Source of the DNA: Flavobacterium sp. UGB4466
Lineage (GTDB): Bacteria > Bacteroidota > Bacteroidia > Flavobacteriales > Flavobacteriaceae
Reading direction: 5' to 3'
DNA length: 64,000 nucleotides
Assembly (NCBI RefSeq): GCF_903469665.1
Contig: NZ_CAGKLC010000009.1
Span: forward strand, 20,885-84,884
The notes under the pieces are model-generated. The model ran no database searches, was not told the origin of the DNA, and saw only the letters and a list, made by a program, of their open reading frames with translations. Below are positions 17,155-26,064 of this stretch, in pieces (position 1 is the first letter of the stretch; each line of letters opens with the position of its first letter). The position numbers were made by a program, and so were the translations under genes.

Positions 17155-18858
17155 TTATTTTTGTTGGCTTCTAAAAAAATGAGTCTCAAAGATAGCAGAA
17201 TTTCCTACATTATCAATCACTTCAATTTTTAAATCATTTGCTCCTTCTGCAAGGAGAGTATCATCAAAAGTATGTGTTATTTTTCTTGATTTACTTTCAT
17301 ATTCAAACAGAATCCAGTTCCCATTAAGATAACCGTTGTACGATTTGATTCCGGAAGAAGCATCATTAATGGTAAATTCTATCTTTTTAACTCCCGTAAT
17401 CCACTTGTCCTGAATTGGTTTTACGATTTTAATGACAGGCGCTATAGTGTCCAGAACTAATCCAAATTGCCCTAATATTTTTGATTTGGCAGTAAAAACA
17501 TCTCCTTTTCTCACTGTTCCGTTATAACTGGCAGAGTTTCCGCTAAATCTTCCAATAAAAAGTTTATCCTTCAGGGTTTCCGGAAACGAGCTGTCCTTAA
17601 TCGTAATGGTAAAATTGGAGTGTACCGGAACGGTATCGTCGTGAACGTAAATACGATTATTTTTAACATCAAAGTTTAAATTAAAATCATCATAAAAAGT
17701 TCCAGCCGGAAAAAACACAGACCCATTGTCTTTTTCAAAATTTGAATCTTTATTGGCTTTAATAAAGTATTTTGAAGTTACTGGCTCCTCTTTGACAATT
17801 GGCGTTGCCGTGTCGTATTCAACCGGAACAGTAACCGTGCTTAAATTTCCAAAATAATCCGAAACCTCAATTCTATAAGTGGATGCTAAATTAGGTTGGG
17901 CCGAAACAATTCCACGTAAGGAATCAGTCTTAATAATGCTCAACGCATAAGGTGTTTTCATAAAGAGTTTCTGAACCCGCTGACCCGACTTTTTATATTT
18001 ACCATAATCGATAAAAGCATTTATGTATCGCATCTCATCGAAGGAATAGGTATTGAATTGATAATTGTAATTTTGATTTCCGTTCAGAAAAGTAGAAACA
18101 TTAAAAACACCATTTTTATTAAACGAAACATCATCATAATCTACCGCAGAAATCCCGAAACCAATTCTACCATTGGCTTTTACTTTACCAGCCAGATAAG
18201 TCCCGTCTTTCTGCAAGGCGACATTCAGTAACAAAGGCTGTTTGGACTGATTTACCGTTGCATTATCCATCGGATAAACATACACACTCGAAATACCAGG
18301 CTTTTTAGTGTCTTTTAGATTTTTATCGAAGCCAAAAAATAGGGGATTAATCACAAATTCTGTTTTAGTATCCCGAATTTCAAAATGAAGATGCGGTCCT
18401 TCTGATGAACCTGTATTGCCGGAAAGTCCAATCAGATCACCTTTTGTAACCGGTAGTTCGTTGGGTTTTGGAAACATTTCAATTTCATAGGCCTTTTCTT
18501 TATAATGCGTTTTTGTCACATAATCCAAAATGGATCCTACCGGAGTTTGCAAATGTCCATATACCGAAGTGTATCCGTTTGGATGTGTAATGTAGATGCA
18601 TTTACCGTTGCCGAAAGTCGAAATTTTAATTCTCGACACATATCCGTCAGCAATGGCGTACACCTTTAATCCTTCCCTCTGATTCGTTTTCAAATCAAAC
18701 CCCGCATGGAAATGATTTGGCCTCAACTCCCCGAAATTACCGGAAAGCTGCATGGGAATATCCAGTGGCGGACGAAAATAATCTTTTGGATATTGCGTCT
18801 GCGCAAAAATAAACGGACTAAAAAGCAGGGCAAGTAACGAAAATCTCATAAGTAACAT
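17155..18858 (-). CDS. M23 family metallopeptidase (peptidoglycan endopeptidase)
   Basis: The 567-residue exported protein has a LytM/M23 domain near its N-terminus. NHFHAGFDLKTN supplies the HxxxD zinc ligands (His51, Asp55) and GPHLHFEIRD the HxH motif near residue 155. The long C-terminal region (about 200-567) is made of beta-rich, bacterial Ig-like modules. M23 enzymes cut peptide crosslinks in peptidoglycan. The start may be Met1 or Met4 (MRFSLLALLFSPFIFAQ is a good signal peptide). A -7 box (reverse of CAAAAATA, 18906-18913) lies about 45 nt upstream. The TonB receptor follows 11 nt later. Confidence 0.9.
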   Translation of the reverse strand: MLLMRFSLLALLFSPFIFAQTQYPKDYFRPPLDIPMQLSGNFGELRPNHFHAGFDLKTNQREGLKVYAIADGYVSRIKISTFGNGKCIYITHPNGYTSVYGHLQTPVGSILDYVTKTHYKEKAYEIEMFPKPNELPVTKGDLIGLSGNTGSSEGPHLHFEIRDTKTEFVINPLFFGFDKNLKDTKKPGISSVYVYPMDNATVNQSKQPLLLNVALQKDGTYLAGKVKANGRIGFGISAVDYDDVSFNKNGVFNVSTFLNGNQNYNYQFNTYSFDEMRYINAFIDYGKYKKSGQRVQKLFMKTPYALSIIKTDSLRGIVSAQPNLASTYRIEVSDYFGNLSTVTVPVEYDTATPIVKEEPVTSKYFIKANKDSNFEKDNGSVFFPAGTFYDDFNLNFDVKNNRIYVHDDTVPVHSNFTITIKDSSFPETLKDKLFIGRFSGNSASYNGTVRKGDVFTAKSKILGQFGLVLDTIAPVIKIVKPIQDKWITGVKKIEFTINDASSGIKSYNGYLNGNWILFEYESKSRKITHTFDDTLLAEGANDLKIEVIDNVGNSAIFETHFFRSQQK

Positions 18859-18970
18859 TTTTGCTAAGATAAAAAATTAAGCAGCGAAAACCGAGTATCA
18901 CGCCACAAAAATACAATCGATTGAATTTCATTCGTTTGTTTATTTTTAATGTAAAAAAATCGATAAAAAA

Positions 18971-19000
18971 TTGCATTAATAAAAAGGAATACTAACTTTG
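18971..19000 (+). promoter_or_regulatory. Consensus Bacteroidota promoter (TTG-N19-TAACTTTG)
   Basis: TTG at 18971-18973 and TAACTTTG at 18993-19000 are separated by exactly 19 nt, the optimum for the primary sigma factor of this phylum. The coiled-coil/ZapA operon starts at 19029, giving a leader of about 20 nt. Confidence 0.85.
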
Positions 19001-19028
19001 TAGGATTAAGTAATGAATAGGATTTATA

Positions 19029-19319
19029 ATGAGTGTAATTGCCGAAATAATTGATACTCTTGAATATAAAGTCGAAAAGCTTTTTGAGAAATCGAAAGGC
19101 TTGGAGCATAATAATCAGGCTTTACAATTAGAATTAGCCAAAGCTGCGCAAATTATCCAGAAACAATCTGAAGAAATTGAAGCTTTGAAAAGGCAACATG
19201 AAACACTTAAGATCGCCAATTCGTTACTCGGCAGTGACAACAACAAGAGAGAGACAAAGCTTAAAATAAATTCATTAATTCGCGAAATTGACTACTGTAT
19301 AGCACAGTTATCCGATTAA
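19029..19319 (+). CDS. Small coiled-coil protein upstream of ZapA
   Basis: This is a 96-residue protein dominated by a coiled coil (about 5-70, IIDTLEYKVEKLFEKSKGLE then ALQLELAKAAQIIQKQSEEI). There is no signal peptide. It starts the operon behind a consensus promoter and ends 10 nt before ZapA. This gene pair is typical of flavobacteria, and a role in cell division alongside ZapA (ZapB-like scaffold) is plausible. That role rests on position and coiled-coil character only. Confidence 0.78.
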   Translation: MSVIAEIIDTLEYKVEKLFEKSKGLEHNNQALQLELAKAAQIIQKQSEEIEALKRQHETLKIANSLLGSDNNKRETKLKINSLIREIDYCIAQLSD

Positions 19320-19329
19320 CCAAGACGAC

Positions 19330-19623
19330 ATGGACGGAAAGCTTAAAATTAAAATATCAGTTGCAGACAGAGTTTACCCTTTAACGGTTGAACCTGCTCA
19401 GGAAGAAGGACTCAGAAGTGCTTCTAAAAAAATTGATGCTATGATTAAGCAATTCGAAGAAAGTTACGCGGTTCGTGACAAACAAGATGTTCTGGCGATG
19501 TGTGCCCTGCAATTTGCATCGCAAGTCGAACAAAAACAAATTGACAATGCGATCGATGGAGAAGAAACTATCGAAAGAATTAAAAGATTAAATGCGCTAT
19601 TAGATCAATATCTCGAAAATTAA
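19330..19623 (+). CDS. zapA: Cell division protein ZapA
   Basis: The 97-residue protein has the ZapA layout. An N-terminal beta-hairpin domain (KIKISVADRVYPLTVEPAQE) and ALR-like segment (EEGLRSASKKIDAMIKQFEE) are followed by a helix with DVLAMCALQFASQVEQKQID and a C-terminal coiled coil. ZapA tetramers bundle FtsZ filaments at the division site. The 6S RNA gene follows at once, an order shared with many bacteria (zapA-ssrS). Confidence 0.88.
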   Translation: MDGKLKIKISVADRVYPLTVEPAQEEGLRSASKKIDAMIKQFEESYAVRDKQDVLAMCALQFASQVEQKQIDNAIDGEETIERIKRLNALLDQYLEN

Positions 19624-19650
19624 ACGTTCTTTTACAACAACTAAGATACT

Positions 19651-19812
19651 GCCTACATTAGTTCACAATTGGTAAACTCAACACTAACAATTTAGAATGA
19701 GCAAATCGTCGCTACTATAGTATGCCATGCTTCGGCTTGGAAACTTGAACAGTGAGTTAGCTCAAAACTTGTCTTTACGAGTTTATTCAAGCAATTAATG
19801 TAGGCTTTTTTT
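19651..19812 (+). ncRNA. ssrS: 6S RNA
   Basis: The gap between zapA and rny holds a long rod-like RNA. The closing stem GCCTACATTA (19651-19660) with TAATGTAGGC (19796-19805) is a perfect 10 bp followed by a T run. Next inside, GTAAACTC (19672-19679) pairs with GAGTTTAT (19780-19787, one G-U). Shorter helices follow, and the tip is a TTCG tetraloop hairpin at about 19724-19740. A long helix broken by internal loops is the 6S shape, which mimics an open promoter and binds RNA polymerase in stationary phase. The position after zapA is the usual one. The exact 5' end is uncertain by about 10 nt. Confidence 0.85.
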
Positions 19813-19832
19813 ATATATAAATTTTTACAAAC

Positions 19833-21395
19833 ATGGACATAATAACGATCATTATTTCAGGTATTATAGGAATTGCGGTAGGTTTTGCAATTGCTAAAAT
19901 TATCGAAAAAAGCAATATTTCTAACCTCATTAAAAACGCCAAAAAAGAAGCAGCTTCCATTTTAAAAGATGCTAATTTAGAAGCAGAAAATATCAAAAAA
20001 GATAAAATTCTTCAGGCAAAAGAGCGTTTTATCGAACTAAAATCAGAGCACGAACAAGTTATTTTAGCGAGAGACAAAAAAGTAGCGGAGGTTGAAAAAA
20101 GAGTACGCGATAAGGAATCACAAGTTTCTAACGAACTTTCGAAGGCAAAAAAAGTAAACGACGAGTTTGAATCCAAAACACAGGAATACAACAACAAAAT
20201 TGACGTTTTAGACAAAAAACAAACTGAAGTTGACAAATTACACAAAAGTCAATTGCAACAGCTTGAAGTAATCTCAGGACTTTCTGCCGAAGAAGCAAAA
20301 GAACAATTAGTAGAAGGATTAAAAGCCGAAGCTAAAAGCAAAGCAATGTCTCACATTCAGGACACTATCGAAGAGGCAAAACTTACTGCGCAGCAAGAAG
20401 CGAAGAAAATTATCATCAATACGATCCAGAGAGTTGGAACCGAGGAAGCAGTTGAAAATTGCGTTTCAGTATTCAACATTGAATCTGATGATGTAAAAGG
20501 TAGAATCATTGGACGTGAGGGACGTAACATTAGAGCTCTTGAAGCTGCAACGGGAGTTGAAATCATTGTTGACGACACACCTGAAGCGATCATCCTTTCT
20601 TGTTTTGACCCTGTTCGTAGAGAAATTGCCCGTTTATCTTTGCATAAACTAGTAACAGACGGACGTATTCACCCTGCAAGAATTGAAGAAGTAGTTGCTA
20701 AAACAGCGAAACAAATTGACGACGAAATTATCGAGGTTGGTAAACGTACTGTTATCGACTTAGGAATTCACGGTTTACATCCTGAATTGATTAAAGTTGT
20801 AGGTAGAATGAAATACCGTTCTTCTTACGGACAAAACTTATTACAGCACTCCAGAGAAGTTTCTAAACTTTGTGGTATCATGGCTGCCGAATTAGGCTTA
20901 AACGTAAAATTAGCCAAAAGAGCTGGTTTACTTCACGATATTGGTAAAGTTCCGGATACTGAAAGTGATTTACCTCACGCCTTACTAGGTATGCAGTGGG
21001 CAGAGAAATATGGCGAAAAAGAAGAAGTTTGCAACGCTATTGGAGCGCACCACGACGAGATCGAAATGAAATCATTACTTTCTCCGATTGTTCAGGTTTG
21101 TGATGCTATTTCAGGTGCACGACCAGGAGCGAGACGTCAGGTTTTAGATTCATACATTCAGCGTTTGAAAGATCTTGAAGAAGTTGCTTACGGATTTAGC
21201 GGTGTGAAAAATGCATACGCAATTCAGGCTGGTAGAGAACTTCGTGTAATTGTAGAAAGCGAAAAAGTTTCTGATGACAATGCTGCGAATTTATCTTTCG
21301 AGATTTCACAAAAAATCCAAACTGAAATGACTTATCCGGGTCAGGTAAAAGTTACTGTAATTAGAGAAACCAGAGCGGTTAATATTGCAAAGTAA
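19833..21395 (+). CDS. rny: Ribonuclease Y
   Basis: The 520-residue protein has an N-terminal membrane anchor (about 3-24), a long coiled coil (about 30-200), a KH RNA-binding domain ([20 protein letters not shown]) and an HD phosphohydrolase domain ([12 protein letters not shown], with [10 protein letters not shown]). This is the full RNase Y plan. The enzyme is a membrane-bound endoribonuclease that starts mRNA decay. It lies just after 6S RNA and ends in a strong terminator, so it probably has its own promoter or reads through from ssrS. Confidence 0.96.
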   Translation: MDIITIIISGIIGIAVGFAIAKIIEKSNISNLIKNAKKEAASILKDANLEAENIKKDKILQAKERFIELKSEHEQVILARDKKVAEVEKRVRDKESQVSNELSKAKKVNDEFESKTQEYNNKIDVLDKKQTEVDKLHKSQLQQLEVISGLSAEEAKEQLVEGLKAEAKSKAMSHIQDTIEEAKLTAQQEAKKIIINTIQRVGTEEAVENCVSVFNIESDDVKGRIIGREGRNIRALEAATGVEIIVDDTPEAIILSCFDPVRREIARLSLHKLVTDGRIHPARIEEVVAKTAKQIDDEIIEVGKRTVIDLGIHGLHPELIKVVGRMKYRSSYGQNLLQHSREVSKLCGIMAAELGLNVKLAKRAGLLHDIGKVPDTESDLPHALLGMQWAEKYGEKEEVCNAIGAHHDEIEMKSLLSPIVQVCDAISGARPGARRQVLDSYIQRLKDLEEVAYGFSGVKNAYAIQAGRELRVIVESEKVSDDNAANLSFEISQKIQTEMTYPGQVKVTVIRETRAVNIAK

Positions 21396-21417
21396 TCTCA
21401 ATATATTATTCATAAAA

Positions 21418-21451
21418 ATAAAGGCTATCTTCTAAAACGGATAGCCTTTAT
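21418..21451 (+). terminator. Hairpin terminator after rny
   Basis: The arms ATAAAGGCTATC (21418-21429) and GATAGCCTTTAT (21440-21451) pair perfectly around 10 nt and are followed by TTTTTT. Confidence 0.88.
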
Positions 21452-21508
21452 TTTTTATATCACTACCACTACGGTCTGGTAATTTACACTTAGCTCATCA
21501 GTCTTCGA

Positions 21509-21604
21509 CTTCGCTCAGACTGACACTCAAATCTTCGCTCAGACTGATACCCAAATCTTCGCTCAGACTCACATTTTCGACTTCGCTCAGGACGACAACC
21601 TTGA
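21509..21604. repeat. 24-nt tandem repeat, four copies (CTTCGCTCAGACTGAC)
   Basis: Units starting at 21509, 21533, 21557 and 21581 each begin CTTCGCTCAG, and the 24-nt period is exact. Copies differ at a few positions and there are no unique spacers, so it is not a CRISPR. A related single word (TTCGCTCAGTCTAACAT) lies at 59969-59985. It fills the gap between rny and the convergent kinase gene. Confidence 0.85.
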
Positions 21605-21689
21605 TAAACCGTCCTAAATATTGATACTAACATTATCAATAAAACTACTGCCATGACTACTGTCACTGCGACTGAGACTGCAACACCCC

Positions 21690-23210
21690 CTAAATATCGT
21701 TAAAGATAATTTTAAAGCTCGTTCCTACTCCCACTGTACTTTCTACTGAAATACTCCCTTTCATTGCCTCGATTTGATTCCTGGTAATATAAAGTCCAAT
21801 TCCCCTTGCCTCCTGATTTTTGTGAAAAGTTTTATACATTCCAAACAACAAATCACCGTACACCGCCAAATCGATTCCCAAACCATTATCCGTAATTTTT
21901 AACGACTTGTAACCGTCCGGTTCGATTGAAAAATCAAAAACAATAACAGGATCTCTGTCCGGATGCGCATACTTTATAGCGTTTGTTGTAAAATTCAGTA
22001 AAACACTTTCCAGATAAGCCGGGTTAAAATTAATTGTCAAATACCTTGGAACATTATTTACAATGGTAACTTTCTTATCCTTGTCATACCCTCTAATCGT
22101 TGAAATTGTTTTCTCAATGTATTCTGAAAGCTTTAATGGCGCCACAGCAATATTGATATTACTTTGTGTCTTTACAATCTGGGTTAAATTGGCAATCGTA
22201 TCGTTCAGATCATTAGAAACAGTTCGCAAATGTTCTAACATTTCGTTTACAGTTTGTTTGTCAACATCCGCGTCAATGAAATCGAGGATCGACTTTATAT
22301 TTCCGGCCTGCGTATTCAAATTATGTGAAACGATATGTGAAAAATTCACCAATCGGCTATTTTGATCACTGTACAATTTCATCGTTTTTAAGAGCTCCAA
22401 CTCTTTCTCTTTTTGTAAAGAAACATCAGTATGTGTCCCAATCACACGCAATGGCTTTCCATTTTCATCCCTTTCAATCACCTTTCCACGATCCAGAATC
22501 CACTTATAATTACCACTTGAAGTCATGACACGATGGTAATTTTCGTAATATGGGATCTTATTATCAAAATGCTCCTGTATATCCGAATAGTACTTTGGAA
22601 GATCCTCGGGATGCACAATCTTATCCCAACGTTCCGGATCATCGAAAATATCAGCGGAATCTAATTCTAAAATTTTTAACGACAATGACGAATAGAAAAC
22701 CCTATTGGTTACCATATCCCAATCCCAAATTCCGGCAGTAGAGGCCTCTAGAGCAAATTGAAAACGCTCTTCAGAAATACGTAGTTTTTCTTCCTTATCT
22801 TTCAATTCCGTAATATCCGAAACATGTCCAAAAAAGCTAACACACCCGTCAGCGGACTGCTCTGTTTTGGCAGAAACCTTGAACCATCGCATCCCTTTTT
22901 TAGGTAAAACAGCTCTAAATTCAACATTCCAGGGCTTTGCTTCTTTACGTGCTTTGACTAAAGACTGAAAAAACACATCACGATCCTGAGGAAAAATCCG
23001 GTCGTAAATGACCAATTTAATGTCATTGGTAAACTCTTTTACACTAAGTTCAAAAATATCGTCAGCTGATTTACTAACCAGAGGGAAAGTATACCTGTTT
23101 TCGCTGTCCACAACAAACTGAAACAGCAGATCCGGCATTTCGGCAAGCAATTTTTTATAAAAATTATTTACCTCTAAGCAATTCTCATTTCCATATAAAT
23201 CAAAAACCAT
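21690..23210 (-). CDS. PAS-domain sensor histidine kinase
   Basis: The 506-residue protein has two or three PAS/PAC sensor modules in about residues 1-275 (RFQFALEASTAGIWDWDMVT in the second). The phosphoacceptor segment is NFSHIVSHNLNTQAGNIKSI, and the HATPase_c domain has N, G1 and G2 boxes (NFTTNAIKYAHP, ITDNGLGIDL, RGIGLYITRNQIEAM). There are no membrane segments, so it senses a cytoplasmic cue. No response regulator is adjacent, making it an orphan kinase. The H-box is of the type common in Bacteroidota PAS kinases, with SHNL instead of SHEL. Confidence 0.88.
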   Translation of the reverse strand: MVFDLYGNENCLEVNNFYKKLLAEMPDLLFQFVVDSENRYTFPLVSKSADDIFELSVKEFTNDIKLVIYDRIFPQDRDVFFQSLVKARKEAKPWNVEFRAVLPKKGMRWFKVSAKTEQSADGCVSFFGHVSDITELKDKEEKLRISEERFQFALEASTAGIWDWDMVTNRVFYSSLSLKILELDSADIFDDPERWDKIVHPEDLPKYYSDIQEHFDNKIPYYENYHRVMTSSGNYKWILDRGKVIERDENGKPLRVIGTHTDVSLQKEKELELLKTMKLYSDQNSRLVNFSHIVSHNLNTQAGNIKSILDFIDADVDKQTVNEMLEHLRTVSNDLNDTIANLTQIVKTQSNINIAVAPLKLSEYIEKTISTIRGYDKDKKVTIVNNVPRYLTINFNPAYLESVLLNFTTNAIKYAHPDRDPVIVFDFSIEPDGYKSLKITDNGLGIDLAVYGDLLFGMYKTFHKNQEARGIGLYITRNQIEAMKGSISVESTVGVGTSFKIIFNDI

Positions 23211-23362
23211 ATATCACTTATTTATGTAGATTGAAATATTAAAACAATGATCCCAATAGTAAAAAACAAAAGCTGAAACTGGCTCTTTTATTCTCTAATT
23301 ACCACAAAATATTATACAATATATTACTTTTTTGATTTAAAAACGACTTCCGGCTTCAAAAA

Positions 23363-24259
23363 TTACTTCCGTGGATGAAAAGATAACATTACCTCTTTCA
23401 AAAAACTCCTGTCTAAATGCACATAAATTTCGGTCGTAGTAATCGATTCGTGCCCTAACATCAACTGAATTGATCTTAAGTCGGCACCATTTTCAAGTAA
23501 ATGAGTTGCAAAAGAATGTCTTAATGTATGTGGACTAATACTTTTATGGAGGTTAATTTTTACAGCAAGATCTTTTATAATGGTAAAAATCATGGCGCGT
23601 GTAAGCTGATTACCTCTCCTGTTCAAAAATAAAGTATCTTCACAACCTTTTTTTATTTTAAGATTCACCCGAATCTCCTTCTGATAAATCTGGATGTATT
23701 TCTGAGCGAATTTACCCACCGGAACAAAACGCTCTTTATTTCCTTTTCCGGTAATCTTAACGAACCCTTCTTCAAAAAATAAATCTGAAATTTTTAAAGA
23801 AACCAATTCCGAAACCCTAAGTCCGCAGCCGTACAAAGTTTCTAGCATTGCCCTATTTCGTTCACCTTCATTGGTACTCAGATCAATTGCCGCAATAAGA
23901 GAATCAATTTCATCTAAAGACAGCGTATCGGGCAATTTCCGCCCTGTTTTAGGAGTTTCGATCAGCTCCATCGGATTGTCGTTTCTGTAATCTTCAAAAA
24001 CCAGATAATTAAAAAAACTTTTCAATCCCGAAATAATTCTCGCCTGTGATCGTGGATTGACTTCTTTAGCTACCGCATAAATAAACTGCTGAACCGTTTC
24101 GTCATCAATCTTTATGGGAGAGATCTCTATACTATTAGTTTCCAGAAAAAGACACAAGCGTTCAATGTCAAAACCATAGTTTTCGATCGTGTTTTTAGAC
24201 AAACCTCTCTCGATGCGCAAATACGACTGATAATCTTTTATGTAACGGGTCCAATTCAT
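23363..24259 (-). CDS. xerD: Tyrosine recombinase XerD
   Basis: From the ATG at 24259 the protein is 298 residues. It has an N-terminal SAM-like core-binding domain (about 1-85) and the catalytic domain with all active residues visible: Arg in YGCGLRVSEL, Lys in GKGNKERFVP, His-x-x-Arg in SPHTLRHSFATHLLENGADL, His in MLGHESI, and the nucleophile Tyr in TTEIYVHLD. Length and motifs fit XerD, which with XerC resolves chromosome dimers at dif. The earlier in-frame ATG adds six residues that do not fit the family start. A terminator separates it from the barrel gene upstream. Confidence 0.92.
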   Translation of the reverse strand: MNWTRYIKDYQSYLRIERGLSKNTIENYGFDIERLCLFLETNSIEISPIKIDDETVQQFIYAVAKEVNPRSQARIISGLKSFFNYLVFEDYRNDNPMELIETPKTGRKLPDTLSLDEIDSLIAAIDLSTNEGERNRAMLETLYGCGLRVSELVSLKISDLFFEEGFVKITGKGNKERFVPVGKFAQKYIQIYQKEIRVNLKIKKGCEDTLFLNRRGNQLTRAMIFTIIKDLAVKINLHKSISPHTLRHSFATHLLENGADLRSIQLMLGHESITTTEIYVHLDRSFLKEVMLSFHPRK

Positions 24260-24292
24260 AGCTACAAAGTAAAACATTTTCAGGCATAAAAA

Positions 24293-24315
24293 AACCTTCC
24301 GGATTAGGGAAGGTT
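24293..24315 (-). terminator. Hairpin terminator after the outer-membrane barrel gene
   Basis: AACCTTCC (24293-24300) pairs with GGAAGGTT (24308-24315); on the minus strand a run of seven T follows. It ends the barrel transcript before xerD. Confidence 0.78.
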
Positions 24316-24338
24316 ACAAATTTTATTATTGGATAAAA

Positions 24339-24917
24339 TTAGAATTTGTAGGCTAAAGATAACGCAAGGTTACTGTTTTTAGCACTATCATAATAATCAT
24401 CTGAATTATCAATATCTTTATCAGAAAGCGGAGATAATCCGATTGTGTAACGAAGACCTGCTGAAAGGTTATCCGTAAAACTGTATCCGGCTCCTAAGTT
24501 AAAACCAAGATCTACCGATCTGGTCAAATCTTTAATGTTATTACCATTTACTTTAGCCGATAACAAAACACCAAGCTGTGGACCCGCTTCAACATTGAAT
24601 TTTTTATCAATGATATAATACTTCGCAACTACAGGAATATTCAAATAGTTCAACTTAATATCCGTGTCATTCAATGAACCGTCAACTTTAGTTCCCTGAG
24701 CAGAAAATAAAAGCTCAGGCTGAATAAAAAATCTTTGAACCACATGAATTTCTGCAAAACCTCCAACGTGAAAACCAACAAGAGCTTTAGTATCTTCAAC
24801 ATCTCCTCCAACTACTGATGAAATATTAAGACCTCCTTTTACTCCGAATCTCGTCTTTTGTGCATTAGCAAAACCAAATACCATTACTGCCATAGCAGCC
24901 AAAATTATTCTTTTCAT
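24339..24917 (-). CDS. Outer membrane beta-barrel protein (porin-like)
   Basis: The 192-residue protein has a signal peptide (MKRIILAAMAVMVFGFANAQ). About eight amphipathic strands follow, starting RFGVKGGLNISSVVGG and ending NLALSLAYKF with a terminal Phe, as in outer-membrane barrels. It belongs to the small OmpW/OmpX-like barrel family of Bacteroidota. It is a divergent paralog of the plus-strand gene at 25320 (shared words: FGVKGGLN/FGVKAGVN, FIQPELLFSAQGT/SIQPELLYSTQGA). The substrate, if any, is unknown. A -7 box (reverse of CAAATATA, 24946-24953) drives it. Confidence 0.87.
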   Translation of the reverse strand: MKRIILAAMAVMVFGFANAQKTRFGVKGGLNISSVVGGDVEDTKALVGFHVGGFAEIHVVQRFFIQPELLFSAQGTKVDGSLNDTDIKLNYLNIPVVAKYYIIDKKFNVEAGPQLGVLLSAKVNGNNIKDLTRSVDLGFNLGAGYSFTDNLSAGLRYTIGLSPLSDKDIDNSDDYYDSAKNSNLALSLAYKF

Positions 24918-25319
24918 TACAATTTGTTTTTTGAGTTATTCACCCCAAATATAAAGATAACCTTATTAAAAAAGAACTTGGATGCTAATTAATAAATTGT
25001 AAATACCGTTTTATGTCTATATGAACAGACCTTTCTTCTTCATTATAACCCAATATCAAATCCAGAATATCAAAATAAACTTACGAAATAAAAAATTTTC
25101 AAAACACAATTTGAACTATAAATCTGACTAAATAATAAATACAACCTAAAAAACCGATCACAAATAAACTTCTTAAATAGAGCCAATTACAAGCCTAAAA
25201 CCAATAAAAATGGGAAATTTAGTAATTATTTAAACCAAAATATAAAACAATAAATTCCTAATTCTGTAGTTTTGACTAATAAATAACATTAAAAAAAAAC
25301 AAATTTTAAAACCACTTTT
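24918..25319. promoter_or_regulatory. Divergent intergenic region between the two barrel genes
   Basis: This 402-nt, very AT-rich stretch has no gene. It holds a -7 box for the minus-strand barrel (24946-24953, reads TATATTTG on that strand) and one for the plus-strand barrel (TAGTTTTG, 25267-25274). Neither has a clear TTG at the -33 position. I see no operator palindrome. Confidence 0.6.
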
Positions 25320-25886
25320 ATGAAAAAGATAATCTTAGCAGCTGTATTGTTTATTGCAACTTCAGCTACAATTCAGGCGCAATTAGTACAATTTGGAGTT
25401 AAAGCAGGGGTTAACTTTGCAAGCCAACCAGGAGACGCATCATTACGAGGTGTAGCATTTGACAAAGAAGGAATCACAAGTTATCATGTTGGTGTCGTTG
25501 CAGAAGTTAAATTGTTAGAAAAATTCTCGATTCAACCAGAACTTTTATATTCTACTCAGGGAGCAACTTACAAATTTAAAGATGCTCAACAAGACTTTAA
25601 AAACGAATTAGCTTATTTATCTGTTCCTGTAATGGCTAAAATTTATATGACAAAATCATTAAGTCTGGAAGTTGGACCACAAGCTTCCTTTTTAGTTAGT
25701 CAAAAAAAAGATGTACGATTTAATGATGCTAATACATTTGACTTTGCTCTTAATGCTGGATTAGGATTAAAAATCACCAAAAGTATTTTTGTTCAGGGCC
25801 GCTATAGTTTAGGTTTAACAGATGCTTCATCTAGTGCAGATGTTAGAAACTCTGTAGTTCAGTTATCAGCAGGGTTCTTATTCTAA
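25320..25886 (+). CDS. Outer membrane beta-barrel protein (porin-like paralog)
   Basis: The 188-residue protein starts with a signal peptide (MKKIILAAVLFIATSATIQA). Barrel strands follow, from VQFGVKAGVNFASQPG to SVVQLSAGFLF, which ends in Phe. It is a divergently transcribed paralog of the gene at 24339. The pair probably arose by inverted duplication or older divergence; similarity is moderate by eye. It has its own -7 box and terminator. Confidence 0.87.
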   Translation: MKKIILAAVLFIATSATIQAQLVQFGVKAGVNFASQPGDASLRGVAFDKEGITSYHVGVVAEVKLLEKFSIQPELLYSTQGATYKFKDAQQDFKNELAYLSVPVMAKIYMTKSLSLEVGPQASFLVSQKKDVRFNDANTFDFALNAGLGLKITKSIFVQGRYSLGLTDASSSADVRNSVVQLSAGFLF

Positions 25887-25909
25887 AAAATATATCACAT
25901 ACTTTTACC

Positions 25910-25938
25910 AAAACCGTTCTATTAATTGGAACGGTTTT
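25910..25938 (+). terminator. Hairpin terminator
   Basis: AAAACCGTTC (25910-25919) pairs with GAACGGTTTT (25929-25938), followed by a T-rich run. Confidence 0.85.
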
Positions 25939-25956
25939 TTTATTTTTACAACTGTT

Positions 25957-26005
25957 CAATGGCGATGGCAAAAATCAATGGCAATGGCAATGTCAAAATT
26001 CAATG
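25957..26005. repeat. CAATGGC-type short repeats upstream of aroQ
   Basis: The words CAATGGCGATGGCAAAAAT and CAATGGCAATGGCAATGTC repeat degenerately, then grade at 26018-26052 into TTCACATT, TTACATAT, TACATTTT words. They are in frame with aroQ but read as low-complexity residues, so they are not coding. A mirrored ATGAGATGTAAGATGAG word lies just after aroQ (26481-26497), and CACATTTCACACTTAGC words lie near 26620-26650. Confidence 0.6.
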
Positions 26006-26064
26006 ATACTATCAATCGTTTCACATTTTACATATTACATTTTACATATCACACCTTACTATCC

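Noticed and set aside
21509..21604. CRISPR-like array
   Set aside because: The 24-nt units follow each other directly without unique spacers, and no cas gene is near.
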